A DNA stretch of 64,000 nt from Polynucleobacter sp. MWH-UH25E. Its GTDB lineage: Bacteria; Pseudomonadota; Gammaproteobacteria; Burkholderiales; Burkholderiaceae. Shown here in pieces: positions 54,740 to 62,657 of the stretch. Below the pieces are notes generated by a model, which did not search any database, had not been told where the DNA came from, and saw nothing but the letters and a program-made list of their open reading frames with translations. The position numbers and the translations under genes were made by a program. The stretch's first letter is position 1; each line of letters begins with the position of its first letter. The stretch is taken from assembly GCF_018687095.1 (NCBI RefSeq), contig NZ_CP061286.1, forward strand, positions 1,604,968 to 1,668,967, read 5' to 3'.

Positions 54740-55045
54740 TTACTTCTGCTCATCTAACAGGGGAACCAAATACATCGATAAAATTTTGGTAGCAATCCCA
54801 TACTTTTCCTCTAACTCTTCTGTGCGAACTACTTCGCCCTCACAAGAAAAGGTAAGCTGCCCCGTTGGGGAATCAAGCTTCACTAAAAATTCAATTGTGC
54901 TACCGGGTTCTTGAGGACTGTTGACCTCCAGAAAAATACCGCTAGCACTCACATCTCTAGTGATACCCTGCACACCATTAATACTGACAGGCAATTCTGT
55001 TTTAACACGATCGGACGTCCGAGTTTGATGGGTTTTTTTCGTCAT
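54740..55045 (-). CDS. PilZ-domain protein with intact RxxxR motif
   Basis: A 101-residue single-domain PilZ protein. The c-di-GMP motifs are seen as RTSDR (RxxxR, about residues 9-13) and DVSASG (DxSxxG, near 28-33), so binding is expected. It would be a c-di-GMP effector, probably on pilus or matrix production. It is a paralogue of the PilZ protein at 55981-56292 on the other side of the regulator. Confidence 0.85.
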   Translation of the reverse strand: MTKKTHQTRTSDRVKTELPVSINGVQGITRDVSASGIFLEVNSPQEPGSTIEFLVKLDSPTGQLTFSCEGEVVRTEELEEKYGIATKILSMYLVPLLDEQK

Positions 55046-55240
55046 TATTTAGTCATGCAGTGTTGCTAGATTTTAAAAAATTGCATTTTCAATGCTTATT
55101 ATGAATTGACTTGAAAAGATCGCTTCATTTTTCACAAATGGCTCCAGACACCTCAGCAGATTTCTTAAAAGAAGCGTATGAAATTAATCAAAATTGCACC
55201 AATTTGGTGAAAATATACTATTAGATTTCACAATTATTGC

Positions 55241-55264
55241 TACATATGTACTAGAGATCTAGTA
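55241..55264. promoter_or_regulatory. Palindromes upstream of LuxR-type regulator gene
   Basis: TACATATGTA (55241-55250) is a perfect palindrome and overlaps TACTAG-AGAT-CTAGTA (55249-55264), a 6-bp inverted repeat. They lie 10-34 bases before the regulator ATG, where a ribosome binding site is expected but no AGGAGG is seen. Dimeric protein binding with autoregulation is a guess. Confidence 0.4.
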
Positions 55265-55274
55265 GAATCCACGC

Positions 55275-55976
55275 ATGTTAATGCCAACACACAAGGGAAA
55301 TCGTTTGGGTAGGACCGCTCAAAATACTGTGAATGTTTTATTGATTGATAGTCACCGAATCACCTTGTGGGGTCTAAAGCATCTGATTGAAAGCTCTGGC
55401 AACTTTTCTGTTTGCGCTTTAGCTACTAATCAAAAAGAAGCGCTTCAATACATTGATCAGTGCAAGCCCGATATCGTCATCCTAGAACCAGATCTTGATG
55501 GTGAAAATGGCATTGAGCTCATCCCCACCCTATTACAAAAAAGCCATGCCAGAGTGATTGTTCTGACGGGACTAAGAGATTCAGATTCGCATGACCTTGC
55601 CATTGTTAAAGGCGCGCGTGGCGTTCTCAAAAAATCTGATTCACATGAGAATCTTTTGAAAGCCATTGAAAAGATTCATCAAGGTGAGTTATGGGTTAAT
55701 CGCGATGCCACATCGCGCATCTTGATGCAAATTGCGCAAGCAAATGCCCCTAAAGAGAAAACTCCAGAAGAGAAAAAATTAGCTGTCTTAACTCCCAAAG
55801 AAGAAAAAATTGCCCGCACCTTGCTTAACCATAGCGAAAAGCCTTTAAAAGAAATTGCTGGGCTTTTACATATCAGCGAACACACCCTTCGCAATCATTT
55901 AGCCTCTGTTTACGAGAAACTAGGCACACGTAACCGCCTAGAGCTTTATGTTTTCTGCTCTAAACATATGACATAA
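55275..55976 (+). CDS. LuxR-type response regulator with atypical receiver
   Basis: A NarL/LuxR-family regulator of 233 residues: receiver domain about 20-135 and LuxR-type helix-turn-helix about 165-228 (LKEIAGLLHISEHTLRNHLASV). The receiver is degenerate: where the phosphoacceptor Asp stands (VVLLD in relatives) the sequence is IVILEPDLDG, with Glu, and the acidic pair near the N-terminus reads IDSH. Lys in VLKKSD and Thr in VLTG are kept. This suggests activity without phosphorylation. No histidine kinase is near. A PilZ gene follows four bases after its stop. Confidence 0.85.
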   Translation: MLMPTHKGNRLGRTAQNTVNVLLIDSHRITLWGLKHLIESSGNFSVCALATNQKEALQYIDQCKPDIVILEPDLDGENGIELIPTLLQKSHARVIVLTGLRDSDSHDLAIVKGARGVLKKSDSHENLLKAIEKIHQGELWVNRDATSRILMQIAQANAPKEKTPEEKKLAVLTPKEEKIARTLLNHSEKPLKEIAGLLHISEHTLRNHLASVYEKLGTRNRLELYVFCSKHMT

Positions 55977-55980
55977 TTGT

Positions 55981-56292
55981 TTGATGAAATCTAAGTCGCT
56001 TCCTAGAAGCGCTTCCTCTGTAAAACAACGGGCACGCGCAGATCGTGTCCAAGCAGCCCTCCCCATTACTTTAGGCGAACACTTCGGAAAAACCCGCGAT
56101 ATTAGCGCTACAGGTATTTATTTTGAAATGCCAGTTGAAAAAGAGCTTGGTTCACAAGTAGATTTTGTGATTGATCTTGACACACCAGGCGGCGCTTTAA
56201 AGATGCAATGCATAGGTGAAGTGGTGAGAGTTCAAAATGCGGATGGCAAATTTGGTATTGCCGTCAAAATTACGAGTTCAGAATTAAAATAG
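55981..56292 (+). CDS. PilZ-domain protein with altered RxxxR motif
   Basis: A 103-residue PilZ protein, paralogous to the one at 54740-55045 (shared DRV, DISATGIYFEM, GEVVRV). The DxSxxG motif is intact (DISATG), but at the RxxxR site it reads RARADR, with Arg one position off so that no Arg is four residues before the aligned one. c-di-GMP binding may be weakened. It is in an operon with the LuxR-type regulator. Confidence 0.8.
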   Translation: MMKSKSLPRSASSVKQRARADRVQAALPITLGEHFGKTRDISATGIYFEMPVEKELGSQVDFVIDLDTPGGALKMQCIGEVVRVQNADGKFGIAVKITSSELK

Positions 56293-56544
56293 TTACAAGT
56301 TTGTAAGCGCAATTGGCTTGTGCCAATACTATCAAAGTTTATGAATTATCTTAATTCATGCCAAAGATATTGCGTGACCTTATCTTTTACCTCGCCACTA
56401 GAGACGGCACCAACTATAACGCGTGTGATGAGCCAGCAACCTTGTAGTTAGCCATTACTGCCCATTCATTATTGGGTTAATTCAGGTGGCTATTGGATAT
56501 TCGCGGGATTCTCGTTGAGATATTTCATTAATTCGCTATGGGTC

Positions 56545-56583
56545 TTTATGCCCAATGTGTCATCGCGCCACCTTGGGCATAAA
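56545..56583. repeat. Long inverted repeat upstream of AbiE module
   Basis: TTTATGCCCAA and TTGGGCATAAA are perfect 11-bp arms, extended by GTG/CAC past one mismatch, with a 9-base loop. The T-run that would make a terminator is missing on both sides. It directly abuts the repeat shared with the Fic locus. Confidence 0.6.
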
Positions 56584-56585
56584 AG

Positions 56586-56650
56586 AGCGTTTCTCTAGTT
56601 GTGCCCGTCAAGGGTTCGCAAGCCACCCCTTTGGGGCGCCCTTGACGGAA
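56586..56650. repeat. Hairpin repeat, copy B (upstream of AbiE)
   Basis: The counterpart of 27651-27714. The outer arms are CCGTCAAGGG (56605-56614) and CCCTTGACGG (56639-56648), a perfect 10-bp stem, enclosing an inner CCCC-TTT-GGGG hairpin (56626-56636). Nearly all differences from copy A are single substitutions. It is 170 bases upstream of the AbiE start. Confidence 0.75.
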
Positions 56651-56770
56651 GAAATCTGCCGGTAAAATTTCCGTATTTACCTACATTAATTAATTTCAAA
56701 TTAAATTATATAAGTCATTGTTATTTATAGTATTTAATCAATATTTACTATTACAAAAATAGGGCATTAA

Positions 56771-56795
56771 TGTCATATATTTGTGTATAATGACA
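56771..56795 (+). promoter_or_regulatory. Promoter with overlapping operator for AbiE genes
   Basis: TGTCAT and ATGACA (56771-56776 and 56790-56795) are perfect inverted arms separated by 13 bases. A consensus -10 TATAAT at 56786-56791 overlaps the second arm; a clear -35 was not found. An AAAGGAGG ribosome binding site (56808-56815) precedes the ATG at 56821. AbiEi antitoxins repress their own promoters by binding inverted repeats, so an operator is expected here. Confidence 0.6.
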
Positions 56796-56820
56796 GCACC
56801 AATATAGAAAGGAGGCCGCG

Positions 56821-57231
56821 ATGGCTAGAGCAACAACCAAAGACCGCATTTTGGCCAGCCTACGCAACTCCAAAGGCAAAGTCTTCTTGCGTGATGACTT
56901 CAATCGATTTGGCACCTACCGCCAGGTCTGCCGTGTAATTAAAGAACTATCAGACGAAGGCAAACTAATGCGCCTGGGCTACGGTACCTATGTAAAAGCA
57001 CGCCCTTCTTCCATTACCGGCAAACCAGTAGCAGATGAAAGTCTGATTAATATCGGTCTTGAGGTCATGAAAAAGTTAGACATCAAAGCAGAAGTAGGAA
57101 AAGAGATGCGCGCCCTGATTGAAGGTGATAGCACTCAGGTGCCAATGCTTCCCATCGTCAATATCGGCAACTCTCGGGTCAGCCGCAAGTTATCTGTTGG
57201 TAATCGTAGTCTAGTCTATGAAAAAAGTTAA
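56821..57231 (+). CDS. AbiEi/DUF6088-type antitoxin
   Basis: A 136-residue DNA-binding protein with a winged helix at about residues 1-65 (FGTYRQVCRVIKELSDEGKL, then LMRLGYGTYVK). This matches AbiEi/DUF6088 antitoxins of type IV systems, here shortened to the DNA-binding part plus a small C-terminal domain. It has a strong ribosome binding site and overlaps the toxin gene by 14 bases. In known systems it represses the operon and antagonises the toxin without direct binding. Confidence 0.8.
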   Translation: MARATTKDRILASLRNSKGKVFLRDDFNRFGTYRQVCRVIKELSDEGKLMRLGYGTYVKARPSSITGKPVADESLINIGLEVMKKLDIKAEVGKEMRALIEGDSTQVPMLPIVNIGNSRVSRKLSVGNRSLVYEKS

Positions 57232-58222
57232 CGATATCCAACGACTCCAAGTCTTGGATGTTATCAATGAGTTTGGGCTTGGTATATCCGAATTCGCGCT
57301 AGAAAAAGACTTCATGGTTACCGATGCTTTAGACTCGCTTGCCAACATCAATAATCCAGACTTTGAATTGGTCTTCTGTGGCGGCACCTGCCTCTCTAAG
57401 GCCTATGGTCTATTAGAGAGGGTCTCTGAAGATGTGGATATCAAAGCTACCCCAAAATTATCAGAGGGATTGACCAAGAGCAAAATCCGCTCAAGCATGA
57501 GCAAACTCAAAGATGACCTTGAGGGGGCACTGAACTTGGCTGGCTTTAAATCGGAGTTCATTTCAAGAGATGCTAAGGGCGATAACAACTTCATAGAATT
57601 CGATATCCAGTACTTATCTCACTTTCAGGTAAGCCCTGCTATGCGAGCTAATTTAAAGCTGGAAGTAAGTTACAGTCCTTTACAGCTACCAAAGCAAGAT
57701 AAAGAAATTATGCTCCTCTTTGACTTCTTGGCTAGCATGAGTACCGGACCTAGGTTTTTAATTCCCTGTGTAGATTTGAGAGAGGCTCTAGCTGAGAAAC
57801 TCATTACCTTCCCAAGACGTCTAGCTCTATCATTGACCAAAGCTGGTGAAAAAGCAGATAAAGCCTTAGTTCGTCATCTGTACGATGTTTATCAGATAAC
57901 CGCAAAGAACCCCGACCTTCTAAAAAATGATCTGGTGTTGATGACTAATCTGGTAGCGAAGGTTATCAAAAAGGATGGGCTGGACTTTGCCAAGCAACAT
58001 GATGCGTTTGTCAAAGACCCCTTGGGTGAAATCAATAAGGCAATGAGCTATGCTAAAGCAGATCCGCAAACCAAGCGGACCTACGATGAATTTATCAGGG
58101 TTATGGTCTATGACAAGAATGCACCCTCCTTTGCAGATGCATTCTCACAATTTTCCCAAACTCTGAATCTAGCAATACCAAACTTTTGTGATAGTAGGCT
58201 AGATTCCGCCCTTATTTTTTGA
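57218..58222 (+). CDS. AbiEii-family nucleotidyltransferase toxin
   Basis: A 334-residue toxin of the AbiEii/MenT nucleotidyltransferase family. The active site motif GGTxLxK...DxD is seen as FCGGTCLSKAYGLLERVSEDVDI (about 50-71, in the family two Asp coordinate Mg), with a second conserved segment (VDLREALAEKLITFPRR, about 184-200). Relatives transfer nucleotides to tRNA acceptor ends and block translation. It is translationally coupled to the antitoxin. Its stop overlaps the last 11 bases of the convergent TolC gene. Confidence 0.85.
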   Translation: MKKVNDIQRLQVLDVINEFGLGISEFALEKDFMVTDALDSLANINNPDFELVFCGGTCLSKAYGLLERVSEDVDIKATPKLSEGLTKSKIRSSMSKLKDDLEGALNLAGFKSEFISRDAKGDNNFIEFDIQYLSHFQVSPAMRANLKLEVSYSPLQLPKQDKEIMLLFDFLASMSTGPRFLIPCVDLREALAEKLITFPRRLALSLTKAGEKADKALVRHLYDVYQITAKNPDLLKNDLVLMTNLVAKVIKKDGLDFAKQHDAFVKDPLGEINKAMSYAKADPQTKRTYDEFIRVMVYDKNAPSFADAFSQFSQTLNLAIPNFCDSRLDSALIF

Positions 58223-59570
58223 AGTAAACAGCAACCTTTTCAAAGTCATTCACTTCTAAAGAGCCGCCTAATTGGTTGAGCTTTAAGTAGGCCACCAAAT
58301 AGTTGTACTTCGTTTGAGCTAAATCACGACGGGTATTGAATAAACCTTTTTCTGCCAAGAGCACATCCACGTTAATACGCTCACCAGCCATCACACTCTT
58401 ACGCATTGCTTTAACTAGCTGGGTAGCAGATTCTTGGGCGGATGTTAAAGCGGCAACCTTTTGCTTGCCAGAGACTACAAAGTCGTATTGCTTACGCAAT
58501 TCAGTAACGATTTTGTCACGAGTGACATCGTAATCTGCTTGGGCTTTTTCATAGTTCGCTAAAGCTTGCGAGCTACGGGCGTTAATTTCTCCGCCACTGA
58601 AGATCGGCAAATTCACCTGCACGCCTAAATAACTTTGATTGGTGGTGTTATTAATACTGGTGACCGTATTGGATTGCTGAGTAGTCAATGCGCCAACAAG
58701 ATTGACTACCGGGTAGTGACCCGCATGGTTTTTACGATACTCCTGCTTAGCTACCTCCACATTGTTTTCGGCGGCTTTTAACTCGGCATTGCTAGCGAGT
58801 GCCTTTTCTTTCCAATCTTCAAAGCGCATAGTAGGCAAACTTAAATACCGAAAGCCTGCAGATAGTTTAGTGACGTCATTCACATTGGTAATGGGTTCGC
58901 CCGTAATGTTATCGAGCTTACGTTTGGCATTCTCAATCGCATCTTTAGCGTCGATCACCTTAGCTTCAGCCACCTGGTAGGATGCCTCCGCCTCTAAGAT
59001 GTCCGTCATCGATACTTCGCCACCCTGATTGAGTTTCTTGGCTACGTTCCACTGCTCTAAAAAGGCATCACGTTCAGCGGCCTGAAACTGCAGTTGATCC
59101 ACAGCAAAGAGAAGATCGGTATAGGCCTGTGCCACCCGGATCAATAAATCCTGTGTGTTGTAAATAAACTTCGACTGACTAAAGTCTGCTTGGGCGATAC
59201 CCTGGCGCCAGCGTGCGAACGCTTCCAAGCTAAAAATCGGCTGGGTCAGCTGTACATAGGAGTAATTACTTGGATAGCTCCAGTTGGTAGACGTTTGTGG
59301 GCCGCCAGTATATTGAGCGCCCCATTGAACTGCTCTATTTGCATTTTGATTGTATGCAGCGCCGATCTTTGGCAGCACAGCAGAACGGCCAATACCATTG
59401 TTTTCCAAACCGGCTTCGTAGTCTTTACTTGCGGAACGATAAATAGGATCATTCTTTAGCGCAAGTTCATAGGATTGCATCAAATCTAAGGCCATCGCTG
59501 GCGATACCAGCGTTCCCACAATAATCGCTAAGAGACTTCTTCTTACGTATAAATTCTTCAATTTAAACAT
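58212..59570 (-). CDS. tolC: TolC-family outer-membrane exit duct
   Basis: Outer-membrane channel of the type I secretion system, 452 residues. The signal peptide (MALDL near residue 28) precedes two TolC OEP repeats at about 35-235 and 245-440 (SYVQLTQPIFSLEAFARW and SYLGVQVNLPIFSGGEINAR are the paired hinge segments). The order ABC exporter, HlyD, TolC follows the adhesin on one strand. In Lap-type systems this part is LapE. It converges with the toxin gene, sharing 11 bases. Confidence 0.92.
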   Translation of the reverse strand: MFKLKNLYVRRSLLAIIVGTLVSPAMALDLMQSYELALKNDPIYRSASKDYEAGLENNGIGRSAVLPKIGAAYNQNANRAVQWGAQYTGGPQTSTNWSYPSNYSYVQLTQPIFSLEAFARWRQGIAQADFSQSKFIYNTQDLLIRVAQAYTDLLFAVDQLQFQAAERDAFLEQWNVAKKLNQGGEVSMTDILEAEASYQVAEAKVIDAKDAIENAKRKLDNITGEPITNVNDVTKLSAGFRYLSLPTMRFEDWKEKALASNAELKAAENNVEVAKQEYRKNHAGHYPVVNLVGALTTQQSNTVTSINNTTNQSYLGVQVNLPIFSGGEINARSSQALANYEKAQADYDVTRDKIVTELRKQYDFVVSGKQKVAALTSAQESATQLVKAMRKSVMAGERINVDVLLAEKGLFNTRRDLAQTKYNYLVAYLKLNQLGGSLEVNDFEKVAVYFKK

Positions 59571-59579
59571 GACTTTGCC

Positions 59580-60761
59580 TCAATCTTCACGCATGGCAGA
59601 ATGAGCACGATCAAAAATAGGTTTCATCAAATAAGTCATCATTGATTGTTCGCCAGTCTTTACAAACAATTCTACCGGCATGCCAGGACGAACCTTGAGA
59701 TCCTTGAGTAGTTTTGCACCTTGCGGTGTTGTAACAGCCTGAATCTTGTAATAGGGTTGACCAGTTTTTTCGTCAACGATGCGATCCGCCCCAACTGAAA
59801 CCAATACCCCGGGAATATGAGGAGTTCGGTTGGTATTAAAGGCAGTAAACATCATTTCCACTGGTAAATCGACATGCACCTTATCTACCAAATGGACTGG
59901 CAGCTGACCTTCAACAATCATCGCTTCATTTGTCGGAATGACCTCCATTAATTTCTGCCCGGGGCTAACAACCCCTCCCTTAGTGAAGATGGTGATATTC
60001 ACAACTTGGCCATCAACGGGGGATTTGAGCTGAGTATTAGCAAGGTCGTACTCGTAAGGGTTAAGCTTTTCTTGTTGCTCACTGACCTGCTTCTTCGTGC
60101 GAATTAAATTACCTTCATCCTCCAAGATGGAAGCCTTTAGTTGTAATTGCTGGCGCTCCAAATCAAATACTTTGTTGCGTGCCATATAGCCTTCAGCAAC
60201 CAACTCTCGTAATCCAATCAACTGCTTTTCAAGAAGAGCGGATTGTTGTTTCTTTTGGGCAATCGCTTGAGATAAGCCCTTTACCTGCGCATCTAAGCCC
60301 TCAATGGTTTCCTTCGTCGCATTGGCTTGGGCTTGTGCGTTGATGGGATTCAGTTTGACCAGGACTTCACCAGCCTTAACCTTTTGACCTTCTTTTACGT
60401 AAATATCATCAACCACGCCAGCGAATGCCGGCTGAATGGCTTTGCGATTACTATCAGTGATTACATAGCCCGAAGCAGATACGCCCTTCTCAATTGGAGC
60501 CAAAAAAGCCCATAAAAGAGCGCCACCAAAACCCCAAATCAATACCTGCCAACCAAGCCATGAGAAATACTTCTCATCTTTTTGGCCAGTGCGCAGGTCA
60601 TGCCATTCTGTATAAGTATCAGCCAACTTTGTTAATGCTGTTTTAGTGGTGTTGGCCACGACCAAAGCCGTGCTATTCACTTTATTCATTAGCTGACCAG
60701 AAGATGGTGTGGACTCGGGCTCTGGTTGCTGCTTATCAGGCTGTTGATCTAATGAACTCAT
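59580..60761 (-). CDS. HlyD-family periplasmic adaptor (LapC type)
   Basis: Type I secretion membrane fusion protein, 393 residues. A Gln/Pro/Ser-rich cytoplasmic N-terminus is followed by one membrane helix (about 68-88, WLGWQVLIWGFGGALLWAFL), a biotinyl-lipoyl-like hairpin (VVDDIYVKEGQKVKAGEVLVKL), a long coiled coil (about 135-225), and the C-terminal HlyD domain. Its start overlaps the ABC gene by four bases and TolC follows ten bases later. Confidence 0.92.
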   Translation of the reverse strand: MSSLDQQPDKQQPEPESTPSSGQLMNKVNSTALVVANTTKTALTKLADTYTEWHDLRTGQKDEKYFSWLGWQVLIWGFGGALLWAFLAPIEKGVSASGYVITDSNRKAIQPAFAGVVDDIYVKEGQKVKAGEVLVKLNPINAQAQANATKETIEGLDAQVKGLSQAIAQKKQQSALLEKQLIGLRELVAEGYMARNKVFDLERQQLQLKASILEDEGNLIRTKKQVSEQQEKLNPYEYDLANTQLKSPVDGQVVNITIFTKGGVVSPGQKLMEVIPTNEAMIVEGQLPVHLVDKVHVDLPVEMMFTAFNTNRTPHIPGVLVSVGADRIVDEKTGQPYYKIQAVTTPQGAKLLKDLKVRPGMPVELFVKTGEQSMMTYLMKPIFDRAHSAMRED

Positions 60762-62566
60762 GCCACACTCCCTTTAGGGCTTGATGGATTTGGCACATCG
60801 GGATCCTTAGCATCCTGAGAAACTTGTTTTGCTCCCTCTGCTAATGTCTGACCCTCTTGAATTGCCGTCTTACCAGCGGGATTTTGCAAAGCCTGCATAA
60901 CCTGGGCTGAGGGACCAAACATGCGGGCATTACCATCTTGAAGTAGTAGCAATTTAGTGGTGATTTGTAAAATTGGCATGCGATGCGTGATGACAATCAC
61001 GGTAGCCTTGCGATTGCGGGCTTCAATAATCGCTTTTACCAGTGCAGCCTCACCTACCTCATCTAAGTTTGAATTCGGCTCATCAAGGACAATGACGCTC
61101 GGCTTACCAAACAAGGCTCTTGCTAGAGCTAAGCGCTGCTTTTGCCCACCAGACAGACCAATACCGCCATCCCCAATTCGAGTGTCATACCCTTCGGGAA
61201 AGTGCAAAATCATGTCATGTACGCCAGCAGATTGAGCGGCCTCGATCACATCATCGGCTTGAAATTGCGTAAACCGGGCGATATTCTCACTAACGGTGCC
61301 GGGGAACACTTCAATATCCTGTGGCATGTAACCAATGGCAGGGCCCAACTCATCTTTATTCCAGCGGTACACATCAGCACCATCAATACGAGCGGCATTC
61401 GGCGTGGAAGGCCAGATACCGACCGCAACGCGTGCTAGGGTCGATTTACCTGATGCGCTTGGCCCGATAACGCCCAAAACATCGCCTGGCTCAATAGCAA
61501 AATTAATATTTTTGAGTACCGCTTTTTGAATGCCTGGAGGTGCAGCATATACCCCCTCCATGCTTACGAAGCCCTTGGGTCGCTGCAAACTCATACCGAC
61601 TACGCGAGGCGGATTGTCTTCCAACAGTTTTTTGAGACGCTCGTATGAGCTAATCATTCCACGCCATTGTTTCCAAGAGCCAATGACCATCTCCACTGGG
61701 CTAGTAGCCTTACCGAGCAAAATTGTGGCAGCAATCATCATACCAGGAGAAAGCTTGTTTTCGAGGACCAAGAAAGCGGCAAAACCTAAGGCTAAGGACT
61801 GCATCAGGGTTCTAAAGAATTTCGTCATTGCCCCCATCGTTGCAGCCCTCTGACTAGCAACGGCTTGCATTTCTAAGAACTTGCTATGTAATGCGTACCA
61901 ACGATCGCGCAAAGCCGGCAACATTCCCATTGACTCTAAGACTTCCGCTTGACGCAAATTATTGGTCGCGATATTGGCAGACTGCACAGACAAAGTACTT
62001 GCTTCAGCTAATGGCTGGTGGGTTACAGATTCATTTAAGAATGCCAACACAATCAAAATCAAAACACAAACTGTAGAGAACAGCCCTAACCAGCCGTTGA
62101 ATAAAAATATTACGATCAAATAAAAAGGAAACCACGGGGCATCGAAGAATGCATATAGTGATGGCCCGGTAACAAACTGACGTATGGTGGTCAAATCATT
62201 TAAAGCTTGTCCAGCATTGCCACCGCGCACTTTCAGGTTTTGCTCAAATGCGGCTGTATAGGTGCGGTGATTCAGTTCAGCATCAATCCTCTTACCCACC
62301 TCAATCACGGTATGACTACGAATCGCATCTAATGCTGCATAAATGACATACAGAAATAAAATGATCAGAGAAAGCATCAAGAGCGTAAATTCATTACGAC
62401 TCGTTAACACTCGGTCATATACCTCCAACATATAGATGGATGGCACCAGCAAGAGCAAGTTCATGCAAGCAGTAAAAAATCCCACAGAGCGAAAGATCTT
62501 CTTGTAGCCATACAAGGCAACCAAGATCTCATTATCAGCTTTGGGGGGTTTGAGGTATTTTTGCAT
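60758..62566 (-). CDS. Type I secretion ABC transporter (PrtD/LapB type)
   Basis: Inner-membrane exporter of 602 residues: six membrane helices in about 25-320 and an ATPase domain (about 335-570) with Walker A GPSASGKST, signature LSGGQKQRLALARAL and Walker B VIVLDEPNSNLD. No C39 peptidase domain is present, as in PrtD/LapB exporters of RTX proteases and adhesins. It would secrete the adhesin encoded just upstream. The start is preceded by a 90-base gap with a strong hairpin. Confidence 0.93.
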   Translation of the reverse strand: MQKYLKPPKADNEILVALYGYKKIFRSVGFFTACMNLLLLVPSIYMLEVYDRVLTSRNEFTLLMLSLIILFLYVIYAALDAIRSHTVIEVGKRIDAELNHRTYTAAFEQNLKVRGGNAGQALNDLTTIRQFVTGPSLYAFFDAPWFPFYLIVIFLFNGWLGLFSTVCVLILIVLAFLNESVTHQPLAEASTLSVQSANIATNNLRQAEVLESMGMLPALRDRWYALHSKFLEMQAVASQRAATMGAMTKFFRTLMQSLALGFAAFLVLENKLSPGMMIAATILLGKATSPVEMVIGSWKQWRGMISSYERLKKLLEDNPPRVVGMSLQRPKGFVSMEGVYAAPPGIQKAVLKNINFAIEPGDVLGVIGPSASGKSTLARVAVGIWPSTPNAARIDGADVYRWNKDELGPAIGYMPQDIEVFPGTVSENIARFTQFQADDVIEAAQSAGVHDMILHFPEGYDTRIGDGGIGLSGGQKQRLALARALFGKPSVIVLDEPNSNLDEVGEAALVKAIIEARNRKATVIVITHRMPILQITTKLLLLQDGNARMFGPSAQVMQALQNPAGKTAIQEGQTLAEGAKQVSQDAKDPDVPNPSSPKGSVA

Positions 62567-62620
62567 CTAATTTATGTGTATTAATCAGGCAATATTTTAG
62601 ACGCAAAATGAGGTATTTCA

Positions 62621-62650
62621 GGGTTAGCTAACTAAAGAGCTAGCTAACCC
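62621..62650 (-). terminator. Strong hairpin between adhesin and exporter genes
   Basis: GGGTTAGCTA and TAGCTAACCC are perfect 10-bp arms around a 10-base loop. No T-run follows on the minus strand, so it is a stem without a classic terminator tail. It lies 8 bases after the adhesin stop and could partially terminate transcription or protect the adhesin transcript; that role is inference. Confidence 0.55.
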
Positions 62651-62657
62651 ACACTTC

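Larger units (their letters stand above)
56293..56820. other. Intergenic region upstream of AbiE module
   Basis: This 528-base gap has no credible gene. It contains a strong hairpin at 56545-56583, a second hairpin repeat at 56586-56650 that also occurs upstream of the Fic gene, an AT-rich tract and the AbiE promoter/operator near the end. The first 250 bases show nothing I recognise. Confidence 0.65.
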
